Shown here piece after piece: positions 1 to 5,294 of a DNA stretch of 5,294 bases (position 1 is its first letter; every line of letters begins with the position of its first letter). A model generated the notes under the pieces. That model made no database searches. It saw only the letters and a list, made by a program, of their open reading frames with translations, and had not been told where the DNA came from. The DNA lies in the NCBI GenBank assembly GCA_041568735.1, contig JBFFZG010000331.1, positions 1-5,294 of the forward strand, written 5' to 3'. This DNA is from WTJY01 sp041568735 (lineage in GTDB: Bacteria > Chloroflexota > Anaerolineae > Promineifilales > Promineifilaceae). A program made the position numbers and the translations under genes.

Positions 1-1333
1 AGGGGAGGTGGAAGGGGCTGCGGCCGAGACCGGGCCAGATGCGGATGAGGCCAAGGGCGCTGCGGATGCCGATCCAGGCGGCCGTGGCCAGCCAGATCGA
101 GACGAGCGCCCCGGGGAGGGAGGGATCAATCAGGGAGAGAGCCGCGCTGCCGGTCAGCGTGGCCACCAGCATCCCGTTGCGCAGATACCGGTAATCGCCG
201 GTGCCCCAGTGGAGGCCATCGGTGTTGAAGGCCAGCGCGTTGAGCGGTTGAGTCAGGGAGGCGACTCTCCAGGCGGGGTAGAAGACCGGCCGGGCGGCGG
301 CCGGCACCAGCCAGGCAGCGATCGGCTCCTGACCGAGAAGCATCCCCGCCGCCAGCAGCACCCCGGTTCCCAGGCTCCACCAGGTGGTAAGGGCGGCGAC
401 CTGCCGGGCCTGCGGCAGATCCTGCGCCCCGACGAAAAAGCCAACGAGACTTTGACCGGTGAGGGCGAAGGCCTCCATGATCATGGCCGAAAAGATCCAG
501 ACCTGGCGAATGACCTGGTAGGCCGCCCCTTCGGCCGCTCCGGCCTGGGTGGCGATGCGGGTGGCGTACAACAGGAAGAGCATGAGCAGGCCGGTGCGAA
601 AAAAGAGATCCCCGCCGACCTTGAGCAGCCGGCCGGCGGCGCGCGGTTCGATCCGTCCCGGCAAACCCAGCCGGCGCAGGACGATCCCGGTCGCCCACAG
701 GGCTCCGATCCACTGGGCCAGGCTGCTGGCCAGCGCCGCCCCGGCCACCCCCAGCCCGGGCAGCAGCCCCCAGCCGAAAATGAGCGGCCAGTCGAGGGCG
801 ATGTTGAGCACATTGACCCCGGTGGCGATCCAGAATGTCGACCGCATGTCCTGGAGCCCGCGCAGGGTTCCCATGGCGGTCAGGGTGATCAGCACGGCCG
901 GCGCACCGAGAAGCCGCAGCCGCATGTAGCGTTCCGCTTCCAGCTGCACCGGGCCGCTCGCCCCGAGGAGGACGGCCAGCCAGTCGGCCAGGAAATAGCC
1001 GGCCGCCAGCAGAACGAGCCCGAAGGCGGCCGCCAGCAGCAGGGCCAGCCCGTTGATCCGGCGCGCTTCTCCCGCCCGGCCGCGGCCGAGGGCCTGGGCG
1101 ACTTCGGTCTGGGTGCCGATCCCCAAAAAATTGAAGACCCAGAAGACGCTCGACAGGGCTGTGGTGCCCACCCCCAGGGCGGCCAGGGGCACCGTGCCTA
1201 GGGCGGCGACGTAGGCGGTGTCAACGAGGCCGGTCATCGGCTCGGCAATCAGGGAAAAAAGGACGGGTATGGACAGCGAAATCAGCGTTTTGTGGGGGTG
1301 CTCGACGAATGCGTGGGTGGCGGCCGTGGTCAT
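1..1333 (-). CDS. MATE family efflux transporter, DinF type (3' end beyond window)
   Basis: An inner-membrane exporter, expected to expel organic cations, drugs or toxic metabolites in exchange for H+ or Na+. The minus-strand frame is open for 444 codons from ATG at 1333-1331 to the left edge without a stop; known MATE proteins are about 440-460 residues, so only a few codons should be missing. The translation is a run of hydrophobic helices in two similar halves. Helix 1 carries P23 and D38 in LVDTAYVAALG, and helix 5 carries N177 and D181 in NIALDWPLIFG. By spacing these match the P26/D41 and N180/D184 residues described for the archaeal PfMATE cation site, which points to the DinF branch rather than NorM. 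GLGVAGAALAS follows around residue 193. No Shine-Dalgarno sequence precedes the ATG, and a -10-like hexamer lies only 7 bases upstream, so the mRNA may be leaderless. The gene is divergent from the decarboxylase. The family call is strong; the substrate is unknown. Confidence 0.92.
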   Translation of the reverse strand, partial: MTTAATHAFVEHPHKTLISLSIPVLFSLIAEPMTGLVDTAYVAALGTVPLAALGVGTTALSSVFWVFNFLGIGTQTEVAQALGRGRAGEARRINGLALLLAAAFGLVLLAAGYFLADWLAVLLGASGPVQLEAERYMRLRLLGAPAVLITLTAMGTLRGLQDMRSTFWIATGVNVLNIALDWPLIFGWGLLPGLGVAGAALASSLAQWIGALWATGIVLRRLGLPGRIEPRAAGRLLKVGGDLFFRTGLLMLFLLYATRIATQAGAAEGAAYQVIRQVWIFSAMIMEAFALTGQSLVGFFVGAQDLPQARQVAALTTWWSLGTGVLLAAGMLLGQEPIAAWLVPAAARPVFYPAWRVASLTQPLNALAFNTDGLHWGTGDYRYLRNGMLVATLTGSAALSLIDPSLPGALVSIWLATAAWIGIRSALGLIRIWPGLGRSPFHLP

Positions 1334-1340
1334 GCGCTGA

Positions 1341-1369
1341 ATTGTATGGGGAAATCCGCAGCCGGGAAA
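1341..1369 (-). promoter_or_regulatory. Candidate promoter of the MATE gene, possibly giving a leaderless mRNA
   Basis: Read on the minus strand, TACAAT (1346-1341) is a close match to the sigma-70 -10 box (TATAAT). A poor -35 match, TTTCCC (1369-1364), lies 17 bases upstream; TTGTTT (1372-1367) is a better hexamer but 20 bases away. The usual 6-8 base distance from the -10 puts the transcription start at about 1333-1335, on or next to the MATE ATG. No ribosome-binding site is present. The call rests on the hexamer match and the position in a divergent intergenic region. Confidence 0.45.
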
Positions 1370-1394
1370 CAAAATGGAGTCCGCCATCGGCCGA

Positions 1395-1424
1395 TTTTCG
1401 GCCGCCGGCCGGCCATGCTACAAT
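1395..1424 (+). promoter_or_regulatory. Candidate extended -10 promoter of the decarboxylase gene
   Basis: TGCTACAAT at 1416-1424 fits the extended -10 pattern TGnTATAAT with one mismatch. The T-rich run at 1395-1398 is a weak -35 region (TTTTCG at 1395-1400, spacer 18). Transcription would start near 1431, leaving about 45 bases of leader before ATG 1476. This argues against the upstream in-frame ATG at 1374, which would lie outside such a transcript. Confidence 0.45.
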
Positions 1425-1475
1425 GAAGCGCGCCGGGACGGATACGGCCCCCGGCCCGCTCCCCAAGATCAAACC

Positions 1476-2900
1476 ATGCACGACACGCTGGCCCACGATG
1501 CCGAACACCTGGACGACCTGCTGGGGCGCACCCGGCAGATCGCGCTGTCGTTTCTGCGGCAGCTCGACGGCCATCCGGCGGCTGTCCCGCCTCCCCCGGT
1601 CTACCCGGCCCGGCTGCCCGCTGCCGGTGGGGGCGCCGGGGAAGTTCTGAAGCTGTTCCAGGAGCGCATTCTGCCCTACCTTTCCGGCAGCGCCGGCTCC
1701 CGCTACCTCGGCTTCGTCACCGGCGGCGCGACCCCCGCCGCCCTCATCGGCGATTGGCTGGCGTCCGCGGTCGACCAGAATGTCGTCTCGGAGATCGATT
1801 CGATCGCGCCTCGGATTGAGGATGAAACGATCGATCTGCTGCGCCAGCTCTTCGGTCTGCCGGATGATTTTTCGGGAGCCTTTGTCAGCGGGGCGACGAT
1901 GGCGAATTTTTCCGGCCTGGTGCTGGGTCGAGAATGGCTGGCGCGGCGGGCCGGGGTCGAAGCGGCCCGATCGGGCCTGTACGGACTGCGGCCGATCCGG
2001 ATACTGGCTGCCGCCCCCCACGCCAGCATCTACAAAGCGCTGGCCATGGCTGGCATGGGTCGGGATCAACTGGCGGTGGTCCCCGGCCTGCCAGGGCGGG
2101 AGGCGGTCGACGTCGAAAAGCTGGCCGAAGCGCTGGCCGCGGCCGCGGCGGCCGGAGATCCCTGCCTGGTCGTCGGCAGCGCCGGCACGGTTAACTCGGT
2201 CGATTTTGACGATCTGGCGGCGATCGGCGCGCTTAAAGAGCGCTTTAACTTCTGGTACCACATCGACGCGGCCTTTGGCGGGTTCGCCGCCTGCTCTCCC
2301 CGCTACCGCCATCTGACGGCCGGAATGGAGACGGCCGATTCGATCACGATTGATGCCCACAAATGGCTCAATGTGCCGTACGACTCGGCGATGGTGTTTA
2401 CCCGGCATCCCGACGTGCAGACGGCGGTTTTTCAAAACACGGCCGCCTATCTCGAAGGGATCGGCGCCGATCCGCCCTACGTCCACCTCACACCGCAGAA
2501 CTCCCGCCGCTTTCGGGCGCTGCCGGCCTGGTTCACCCTCCAGGCCTACGGCCGGGCGGGCTACCGGGAGATTGTCGAACGCTGCTGCGCCCTGGCCGGC
2601 CGGCTCGCCGGGCGCGTCGATCAGTCAGACACTTTCGAGCGGCTCGCCCCTGTCCACCTGAATGGGGTCGTCTTCGCCCCGGCAGCCGCCCTGTCTGAAA
2701 CGGCCGCCCGGGCCCTCGTCGACCGGCTGGTCCTCGGCCTGCGGGATGACGGGCGCGTTTTTCTGACGCCGACGCATTTCGGCGGCCGCCCGGCTGTGCG
2801 CGCCGCCTTCAGCAGCTGGCGCACGGTCGACCGGGAGCTGGATGTCGCCTGGGAAGCGATGACGGCGGTTCTCGACCGGGTGCTGGCGGAGAAGTCCTGA
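1476..2900 (+). CDS. Group II PLP-dependent decarboxylase (substrate unassigned)
   Basis: A cytoplasmic enzyme of the pyridoxal-phosphate fold-type I group that includes aromatic-L-amino-acid, glutamate and diaminobutyrate decarboxylases; it would remove CO2 from an amino acid to give an amine. It has 474 residues, normal for the family. Visible landmarks: RYLGFVTGGATPAA from residue 76, a substrate/cofactor region; SGATMANFSG from 138, at the usual phosphate-binding SGG(S/T)xxN position; APHASIYKA with H182, expected to stack on the PLP ring; HIDAAFGG with D264, expected to bind the pyridine nitrogen; and DAHKWLN with K296, the Schiff-base lysine. All key cofactor residues are present, so it should be active. 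I chose ATG 1476 because MHDTLAHDAEHL begins a plausible first helix and the candidate promoter at 1395-1424 lies downstream of the alternative ATG at 1374, which would add 34 non-family-like residues. No clear ribosome-binding site is seen. The sequence does not identify the substrate. Confidence 0.9.
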   Translation: MHDTLAHDAEHLDDLLGRTRQIALSFLRQLDGHPAAVPPPPVYPARLPAAGGGAGEVLKLFQERILPYLSGSAGSRYLGFVTGGATPAALIGDWLASAVDQNVVSEIDSIAPRIEDETIDLLRQLFGLPDDFSGAFVSGATMANFSGLVLGREWLARRAGVEAARSGLYGLRPIRILAAAPHASIYKALAMAGMGRDQLAVVPGLPGREAVDVEKLAEALAAAAAAGDPCLVVGSAGTVNSVDFDDLAAIGALKERFNFWYHIDAAFGGFAACSPRYRHLTAGMETADSITIDAHKWLNVPYDSAMVFTRHPDVQTAVFQNTAAYLEGIGADPPYVHLTPQNSRRFRALPAWFTLQAYGRAGYREIVERCCALAGRLAGRVDQSDTFERLAPVHLNGVVFAPAAALSETAARALVDRLVLGLRDDGRVFLTPTHFGGRPAVRAAFSSWRTVDRELDVAWEAMTAVLDRVLAEKS

Positions 2901-2921
2901 TGATATTCGCTTCTTTCGGCC

Positions 2922-2930
2922 GGAGGGGGG
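2922..2930 (+). promoter_or_regulatory. Strong Shine-Dalgarno site before the 27-codon ORF
   Basis: GGAGGGGGG at 2922-2930 contains the GGAGG core and ends 3 bases before ATG 2934; from the end of the GGAGG core the gap is 7 bases. It is the best ribosome-binding site in the window, while the large genes have weak or no such site. It lies just after the decarboxylase stop. Confidence 0.55.
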
Positions 2931-2933
2931 ACA

Positions 2934-3017
2934 ATGGATCGGACATTCGCTCTTAAGCCGGCATTTTCTCGCGCCATCGACCACCGGTCCGTGTTTGAAT
3001 CGAATGAATCGAGTTGA
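2934..3017 (+). CDS. Possible 27-residue leader peptide upstream of the MFS gene
   Basis: ATG 2934 opens 27 codons ending at TGA 3015-3017. The peptide starts MDRTFALKPAFSRAID and ends FESNESS. It is polar and mixed in charge, with no membrane segment, signal peptide, metal-binding cysteines or run of one amino acid, and I do not recognise it. The evidence that it is translated is the strong GGAGG site before it and its place between two co-directional genes. It lies in the same frame as the downstream MFS gene: the TGA is followed directly by a TTG that could begin an 11-residue extension of that protein, and the MFS ATG is 33 bases beyond the stop. It could be a leader peptide coupling or attenuating MFS translation, a relic of a longer MFS N-terminus cut off by a stop, or chance. 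The GAATCGA repeat near its end may instead be part of a DNA-binding site. Confidence 0.35.
   Translation: MDRTFALKPAFSRAIDHRSVFESNESS
2997..3012 (+). repeat. Short direct repeat GAATCGA x2 before the MFS gene
   Basis: GAATCGA occurs at 2997-3003 and again at 3006-3012, a period of 9 bases, in the 150-base region between the decarboxylase stop and the MFS start. Two copies of seven bases could arise by chance. It might be a regulator half-site pair, but a 9-base period does not match one helical turn. Confidence 0.25.
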
Positions 3018-3050
3018 TTGGAAGGAAGGGGTTTCTGGAAAATCGGACAC

Positions 3051-4265
3051 ATGACTCGTCGCGCCTGGATCACGACCCTCATCAGCATCCTGATCGTCTT
3101 TATCGGCATGGGGATCCGCCAATCATTCGGCATCTTCCTCAAGCCGATCACCGAGGATCTCCAGCTGGGGCGCGAAACCTTTTCCCTGGCGATAGCCATT
3201 CAAAATATCATTTTCGGCCTGCCGCTGGCCGGCATCCTGGCCGACCGGCTGGGACCGCGCTGGGTCATTTCGGTCGGCGGCGTGGCCTACGCGGCCGGGC
3301 TCTTTCTGCTCTCACGGGCGACGGCAGCCGGTGGGCTCTATCTCTGGCTTGGCGTTGTCGTCGGCCTGGCGCTGAGCAGCGTTTCGTATGTCGTGATCCT
3401 CGGCGCGGTCGGCCAGGTCGTCCCCGAAGGCCGGCGGAGCACCGTCTTTGGCCTGATCACGGCTGCCGGTTCCCTGGGCATGTTTGCCGTGGTTCCCCTG
3501 GCGGAGGGGCTGCTCAGCGGCTTTACCTGGTCGAGGGCGCTGGTTTTCCTGGCGGCGGGGACCGGCGCCATCGCCCTGCTGGCGCTCGTCTTCCCCGGGC
3601 GGTTGGCGGAGGACGCGGCCGCCCGGCCGCTCGACCCGGTCAGCGAATCCCTGGTGCGCGTCCTCCAGCGGGCCGGCCGGAGCCGCAGCTACTGGCTGCT
3701 GATGGCTGGTTTCTTTGTCTGCGGCTTCCACGTCGCCTTCATTGCCACCCATCTCCCGGCCTTTCTTTCCGATCGATCCGTGTCTCCCTGGGCCTCGGCC
3801 ACCGCGCTCGGGCTGATCGGGCTGGCCAACCTTTTCGGCTCCACGATATTTGGCCTGCTGGGGGATCGCTACCGCAAGAAATACCTCCTGAGCGGGCTCT
3901 ATCTGGGACGGGCGATCGTGATTTCCGCCTTTCTCCTGCTCCCACTCACCGACTGGACCGCGCTGCTCTTTGGCGGGGCGATCGGCTTCCTCTGGCTGGC
4001 CACCGTTCCCCTGACGAGCGGCATCGTCGCTCAGCGGTACGGCTCCCGCTACCTGGCCACTCTGTACGGCTTTATTTTTTTCAGCCACCAGGTCGGTGCC
4101 TTTCTCGGGGTCTGGCTTGGCGGCCGGGTTTTCGATGCCACCGGCTCCTATACCCCGATCTGGCTGGCGGCTATCGGGCTCAGCGTACTGGCCTTTCTGG
4201 TCCATCTGCCGATCACCGATCAGGCCCCCGTAGTCCGGGGGCAGATGGCCGCTGAAAGGGGCTGA
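3051..4265 (+). CDS. Major facilitator superfamily (MFS) transporter, 12 helices
   Basis: An inner-membrane secondary carrier moving a small solute with an ion gradient or by exchange. It has 404 residues, typical for the family. Helix 1 spans about residues 6-22, followed by FGIFLKPITEDL. The cytoplasmic loop after helix 2 holds MFS motif A as GILADRLGPR (61-70), with a second-half counterpart GLLGDRYRKK (268-277). A longer cytoplasmic segment at about 184-213 separates the two six-helix halves. GFFVCGFHVAFIATHLPAFL (220-239) and the region around TSGIVAQRYGSRYLATLYG (322-340) resemble bacterial carriers related to the monocarboxylate/oxalate-formate branch, but this is from memory of the family and the substrate is not established. 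ATG 3051 is preferred because MTRRAW gives the usual short basic N-terminus before helix 1; TTG 3018 would add 11 residues. No good ribosome-binding site precedes 3051: a GGAAGGAAGGGG stretch at 3020-3031 is too far upstream. It may be co-transcribed with the decarboxylase. Confidence 0.92.
   Translation: MTRRAWITTLISILIVFIGMGIRQSFGIFLKPITEDLQLGRETFSLAIAIQNIIFGLPLAGILADRLGPRWVISVGGVAYAAGLFLLSRATAAGGLYLWLGVVVGLALSSVSYVVILGAVGQVVPEGRRSTVFGLITAAGSLGMFAVVPLAEGLLSGFTWSRALVFLAAGTGAIALLALVFPGRLAEDAAARPLDPVSESLVRVLQRAGRSRSYWLLMAGFFVCGFHVAFIATHLPAFLSDRSVSPWASATALGLIGLANLFGSTIFGLLGDRYRKKYLLSGLYLGRAIVISAFLLLPLTDWTALLFGGAIGFLWLATVPLTSGIVAQRYGSRYLATLYGFIFFSHQVGAFLGVWLGGRVFDATGSYTPIWLAAIGLSVLAFLVHLPITDQAPVVRGQMAAERG
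4202..4248 (+). other. Overlapping inverted repeats at the 3' end of the MFS gene
   Basis: A perfect 7-bp GC stem, GCCCCCG (4224-4230) with CGGGGGC (4236-4242), encloses a 5-base loop, TAGTC. A second perfect 9-bp repeat, CCATCTGCC (4202-4210) with GGCAGATGG (4240-4248), shares bases 4240-4242 with the first, so the two RNA folds largely exclude each other. Both lie inside the last 20 or so MFS codons. No T-run follows, so this is not a standard intrinsic terminator. It may slow ribosomes, pause polymerase or protect an mRNA end, or be incidental in GC-rich coding DNA. Confidence 0.35.
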
Positions 4266-4267
4266 AG

Positions 4268-4298
4268 CTGGAATCCAGATCCTGGTGATTATTAAATT
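4268..4298 (+). promoter_or_regulatory. Possible promoter/operator region before the lipoate ligase gene
   Basis: The 45-base gap between the MFS and ligase genes begins with CTGG-aat-CCAG-atc-CTGG (4268-4285), alternating half-sites every 7 bases; the first pair forms an 11-base odd palindrome, CTGGAATCCAG. It then turns sharply AT-rich (4286-4302), with -10-like hexamers such as TAAATT (4293-4298) in an otherwise GC-rich window. No good -35 box is seen. It may be a separate promoter with an operator, but the match is loose. Confidence 0.25.
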
Positions 4299-4301
4299 GA
4301 T

Positions 4302-4306
4302 AGGTG
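4302..4306 (+). promoter_or_regulatory. Ribosome-binding site that sets the ligase start
   Basis: AGGTG at 4302-4306 is a moderate Shine-Dalgarno match with 4 bases before ATG 4311. The alternative GTG at 4308 would leave a single base of spacing, so ATG 4311 is the likelier start. Confidence 0.45.
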
Positions 4307-4310
4307 TGTG

Positions 4311-5294
4311 ATGTTATTTGTCGATAATGGTGCCGCAACCGATCCGCGCCTGAACCTGGCGCTCGAGGAATTTCTCCTGCGCCACGTCGTCGAGGAGCGG
4401 CCGCGGCTCTTATTTTATGTCAATGAACCGGCCGTCATCATCGGCCGCAACCAGAACACGATCGAAGAAATCGACCCGGACTACGTCCGCCAGCAAAAGC
4501 TCCACGTCGTGCGGCGGCTGTCCGGCGGCGGGGCTGTTTACCACGATCACGGCAATCTCAATTTTAGTTTTATCACCGGTGACAGCCGGGAGCTGCATCA
4601 CTTTGCCCGGTTTACCGAACCGGTCGTTCGGGCCCTGAATCGCCTCGGGGTGCCGGCGGAGCTGCGAGGCACGAGCGACCTCTTCGTCGAGGATAAAAAA
4701 ATCTCCGGCAACGCCCAGTTCGCCGCGGGCGGCCGGATGTTCAGCCACGGTACGCTCCTCTTCGACACGGCCCTGGAGAAGATGCTGCGGGCGCTCAACC
4801 CGCGCCAGGCGGCCATCGAATCGAAAGCGGTGCAGTCGATCCGCAATTTTGTGACCAATATTCGCGACTACCTGCCGCCCAACATGACGCTGGCGGATTT
4901 AAAAGAGGCGATTCTGAGCGAAATTTTTCCCGGCGGGGCGGTGGAAGCTTTTCCGCTGGATCCCGCCGCCTGGGAAACAGTGCGGGAGATTGCCGCGGAG
5001 CGCTACGGCAGCTGGGATTGGAATTTCGGCCGCTCTCCCCGCTACAACATGGGCAAAAGTGAAACGCTGCCAGCCGGTAAATACGATGTCCGTCTCGAGG
5101 TGGAAAAAGGGCGCATCCGGCAGGTGTTTATCTTTGGCAATTTTCCCAGCAGCCGTGAGCTGAAGGGGCTGACCGACCGGCTGATCGACGTGCGCCACGA
5201 CCCGGAGGCGCTGCGCCAGGCGCTCGCCGGGGTGGATCTGGCCCCATACCTGGGAGCGATCACGACCGACCAGCTGGTCAATTTGCTGTACTGA
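4311..5294 (+). CDS. lplA: Lipoate-protein ligase A
   Basis: A cytoplasmic enzyme that activates free lipoate with ATP to lipoyl-AMP and transfers it to the lysine of lipoyl domains in 2-oxoacid dehydrogenases and glycine-cleavage H protein. It has 327 residues, close to the 337-338 of E. coli LplA, so the large catalytic domain and the small C-terminal accessory domain are both encoded. Landmarks: NLALEEFLL near residue 16; AVIIGRNQNTIEEI around 41-54; RRLSGGGAVYHD at 68-79, the lipoate/adenylate-binding motif; DKKISGNAQ at 128-136, where K130 is expected to be the catalytic lysine (K133 in E. coli); and FSHGTLLFDT at 144-153. SWDWNFGRSPRYN (234-246) closes the catalytic domain, and about 247-327 form the C-terminal domain, which here argues for a full ligase rather than an octanoyltransferase. 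The gene ends in TGA at the last base. The neighbours include no lipoate-dependent enzyme. LipM-type octanoyltransferase is the main alternative, but it uses a catalytic cysteine and lacks this C-terminal domain. Confidence 0.93.
   Translation: MLFVDNGAATDPRLNLALEEFLLRHVVEERPRLLFYVNEPAVIIGRNQNTIEEIDPDYVRQQKLHVVRRLSGGGAVYHDHGNLNFSFITGDSRELHHFARFTEPVVRALNRLGVPAELRGTSDLFVEDKKISGNAQFAAGGRMFSHGTLLFDTALEKMLRALNPRQAAIESKAVQSIRNFVTNIRDYLPPNMTLADLKEAILSEIFPGGAVEAFPLDPAAWETVREIAAERYGSWDWNFGRSPRYNMGKSETLPAGKYDVRLEVEKGRIRQVFIFGNFPSSRELKGLTDRLIDVRHDPEALRQALAGVDLAPYLGAITTDQLVNLLY

Noticed and set aside
8..1201. A 397-codon open frame on the plus strand, rich in Gly, Gln, Pro, Arg and Asp
   Set aside because: It is antisense to the MATE gene, whose minus-strand frame gives a clear helix pattern and family residues. 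The skewed composition without domains is what GC-rich codon usage produces on the opposite strand.
1374..1475. Upstream in-frame ATG at 1374 extending the decarboxylase by 34 residues
   Set aside because: The added residues do not look like family sequence, and the extended -10 promoter candidate lies downstream of this ATG.
1221..2486. A 421-codon open frame on the minus strand
   Set aside because: It lies opposite the decarboxylase, crosses the divergent promoter region and the MATE start, and shows no domain or membrane pattern.
3018..3050. TTG at 3018 as the MFS start
   Set aside because: It adds 11 residues before a normal short basic N-terminus and has no ribosome-binding site in front. 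It is kept only as a possible reinitiation site after the short ORF.
3014..4255. A 413-codon plus-strand frame overlapping the MFS gene
   Set aside because: It is the +2 shadow of the MFS frame, Arg/Gly/Pro-rich and without the transmembrane pattern seen in the real frame.
4224..4265. Intrinsic terminator after the MFS gene
   Set aside because: The GC stem is inside the coding region and is followed by AGATGGCCGCTG, not by a run of T.
4308..4310. GTG at 4308 as the ligase start
   Set aside because: Only one base separates it from AGGTG; ATG 4311 has better spacing and differs by one residue.

Overview
The window is a high-GC (roughly two-thirds G+C by eye) stretch of bacterial chromosome with four ordinary-sized protein genes and one possible very short gene. 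Nothing in it identifies the host with certainty. The GC-rich codon usage, the scarcity of good Shine-Dalgarno sites before the large genes, and the gene types would suit a high-GC environmental bacterium such as a member of the Chloroflexota, but that is a weak inference. I see no rRNA, tRNA, CRISPR array, insertion sequence or phage gene.

Layout: positions 1-1333 (minus strand) hold a MATE-family multidrug/toxin extrusion transporter of the DinF type, whose last few codons lie beyond the left edge. A 142-bp divergent intergenic region (1334-1475) carries two candidate promoters, one per direction, with the same -10 hexamer (TACAAT). The plus strand then reads: a group II PLP-dependent decarboxylase (1476-2900); a possible 27-codon ORF with the strongest ribosome-binding site in the window (2934-3017); a 12-helix MFS transporter (3051-4265); and a complete two-domain lipoate-protein ligase A (4311-5294), whose stop codon is the last three bases of the window.

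How the genes may work together: the three plus-strand genes are spaced by 150 and 45 bp and may be co-transcribed, though there are signs of a separate promoter in front of the ligase. A decarboxylase of unassigned substrate flanked by a MATE exporter and an MFS carrier could make and move an amine or a related small molecule; this is a context inference only. The lipoate ligase looks like a housekeeping cofactor-salvage gene with no evident link to the others.

The most notable non-standard feature is the short ORF at 2934-3017. It is in the same frame as the MFS gene, ends in TGA 33 bases before the MFS ATG, and has a strong Shine-Dalgarno sequence that the MFS start lacks. It could be a regulatory leader peptide. 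I found no clear evidence of an undescribed multi-gene system.
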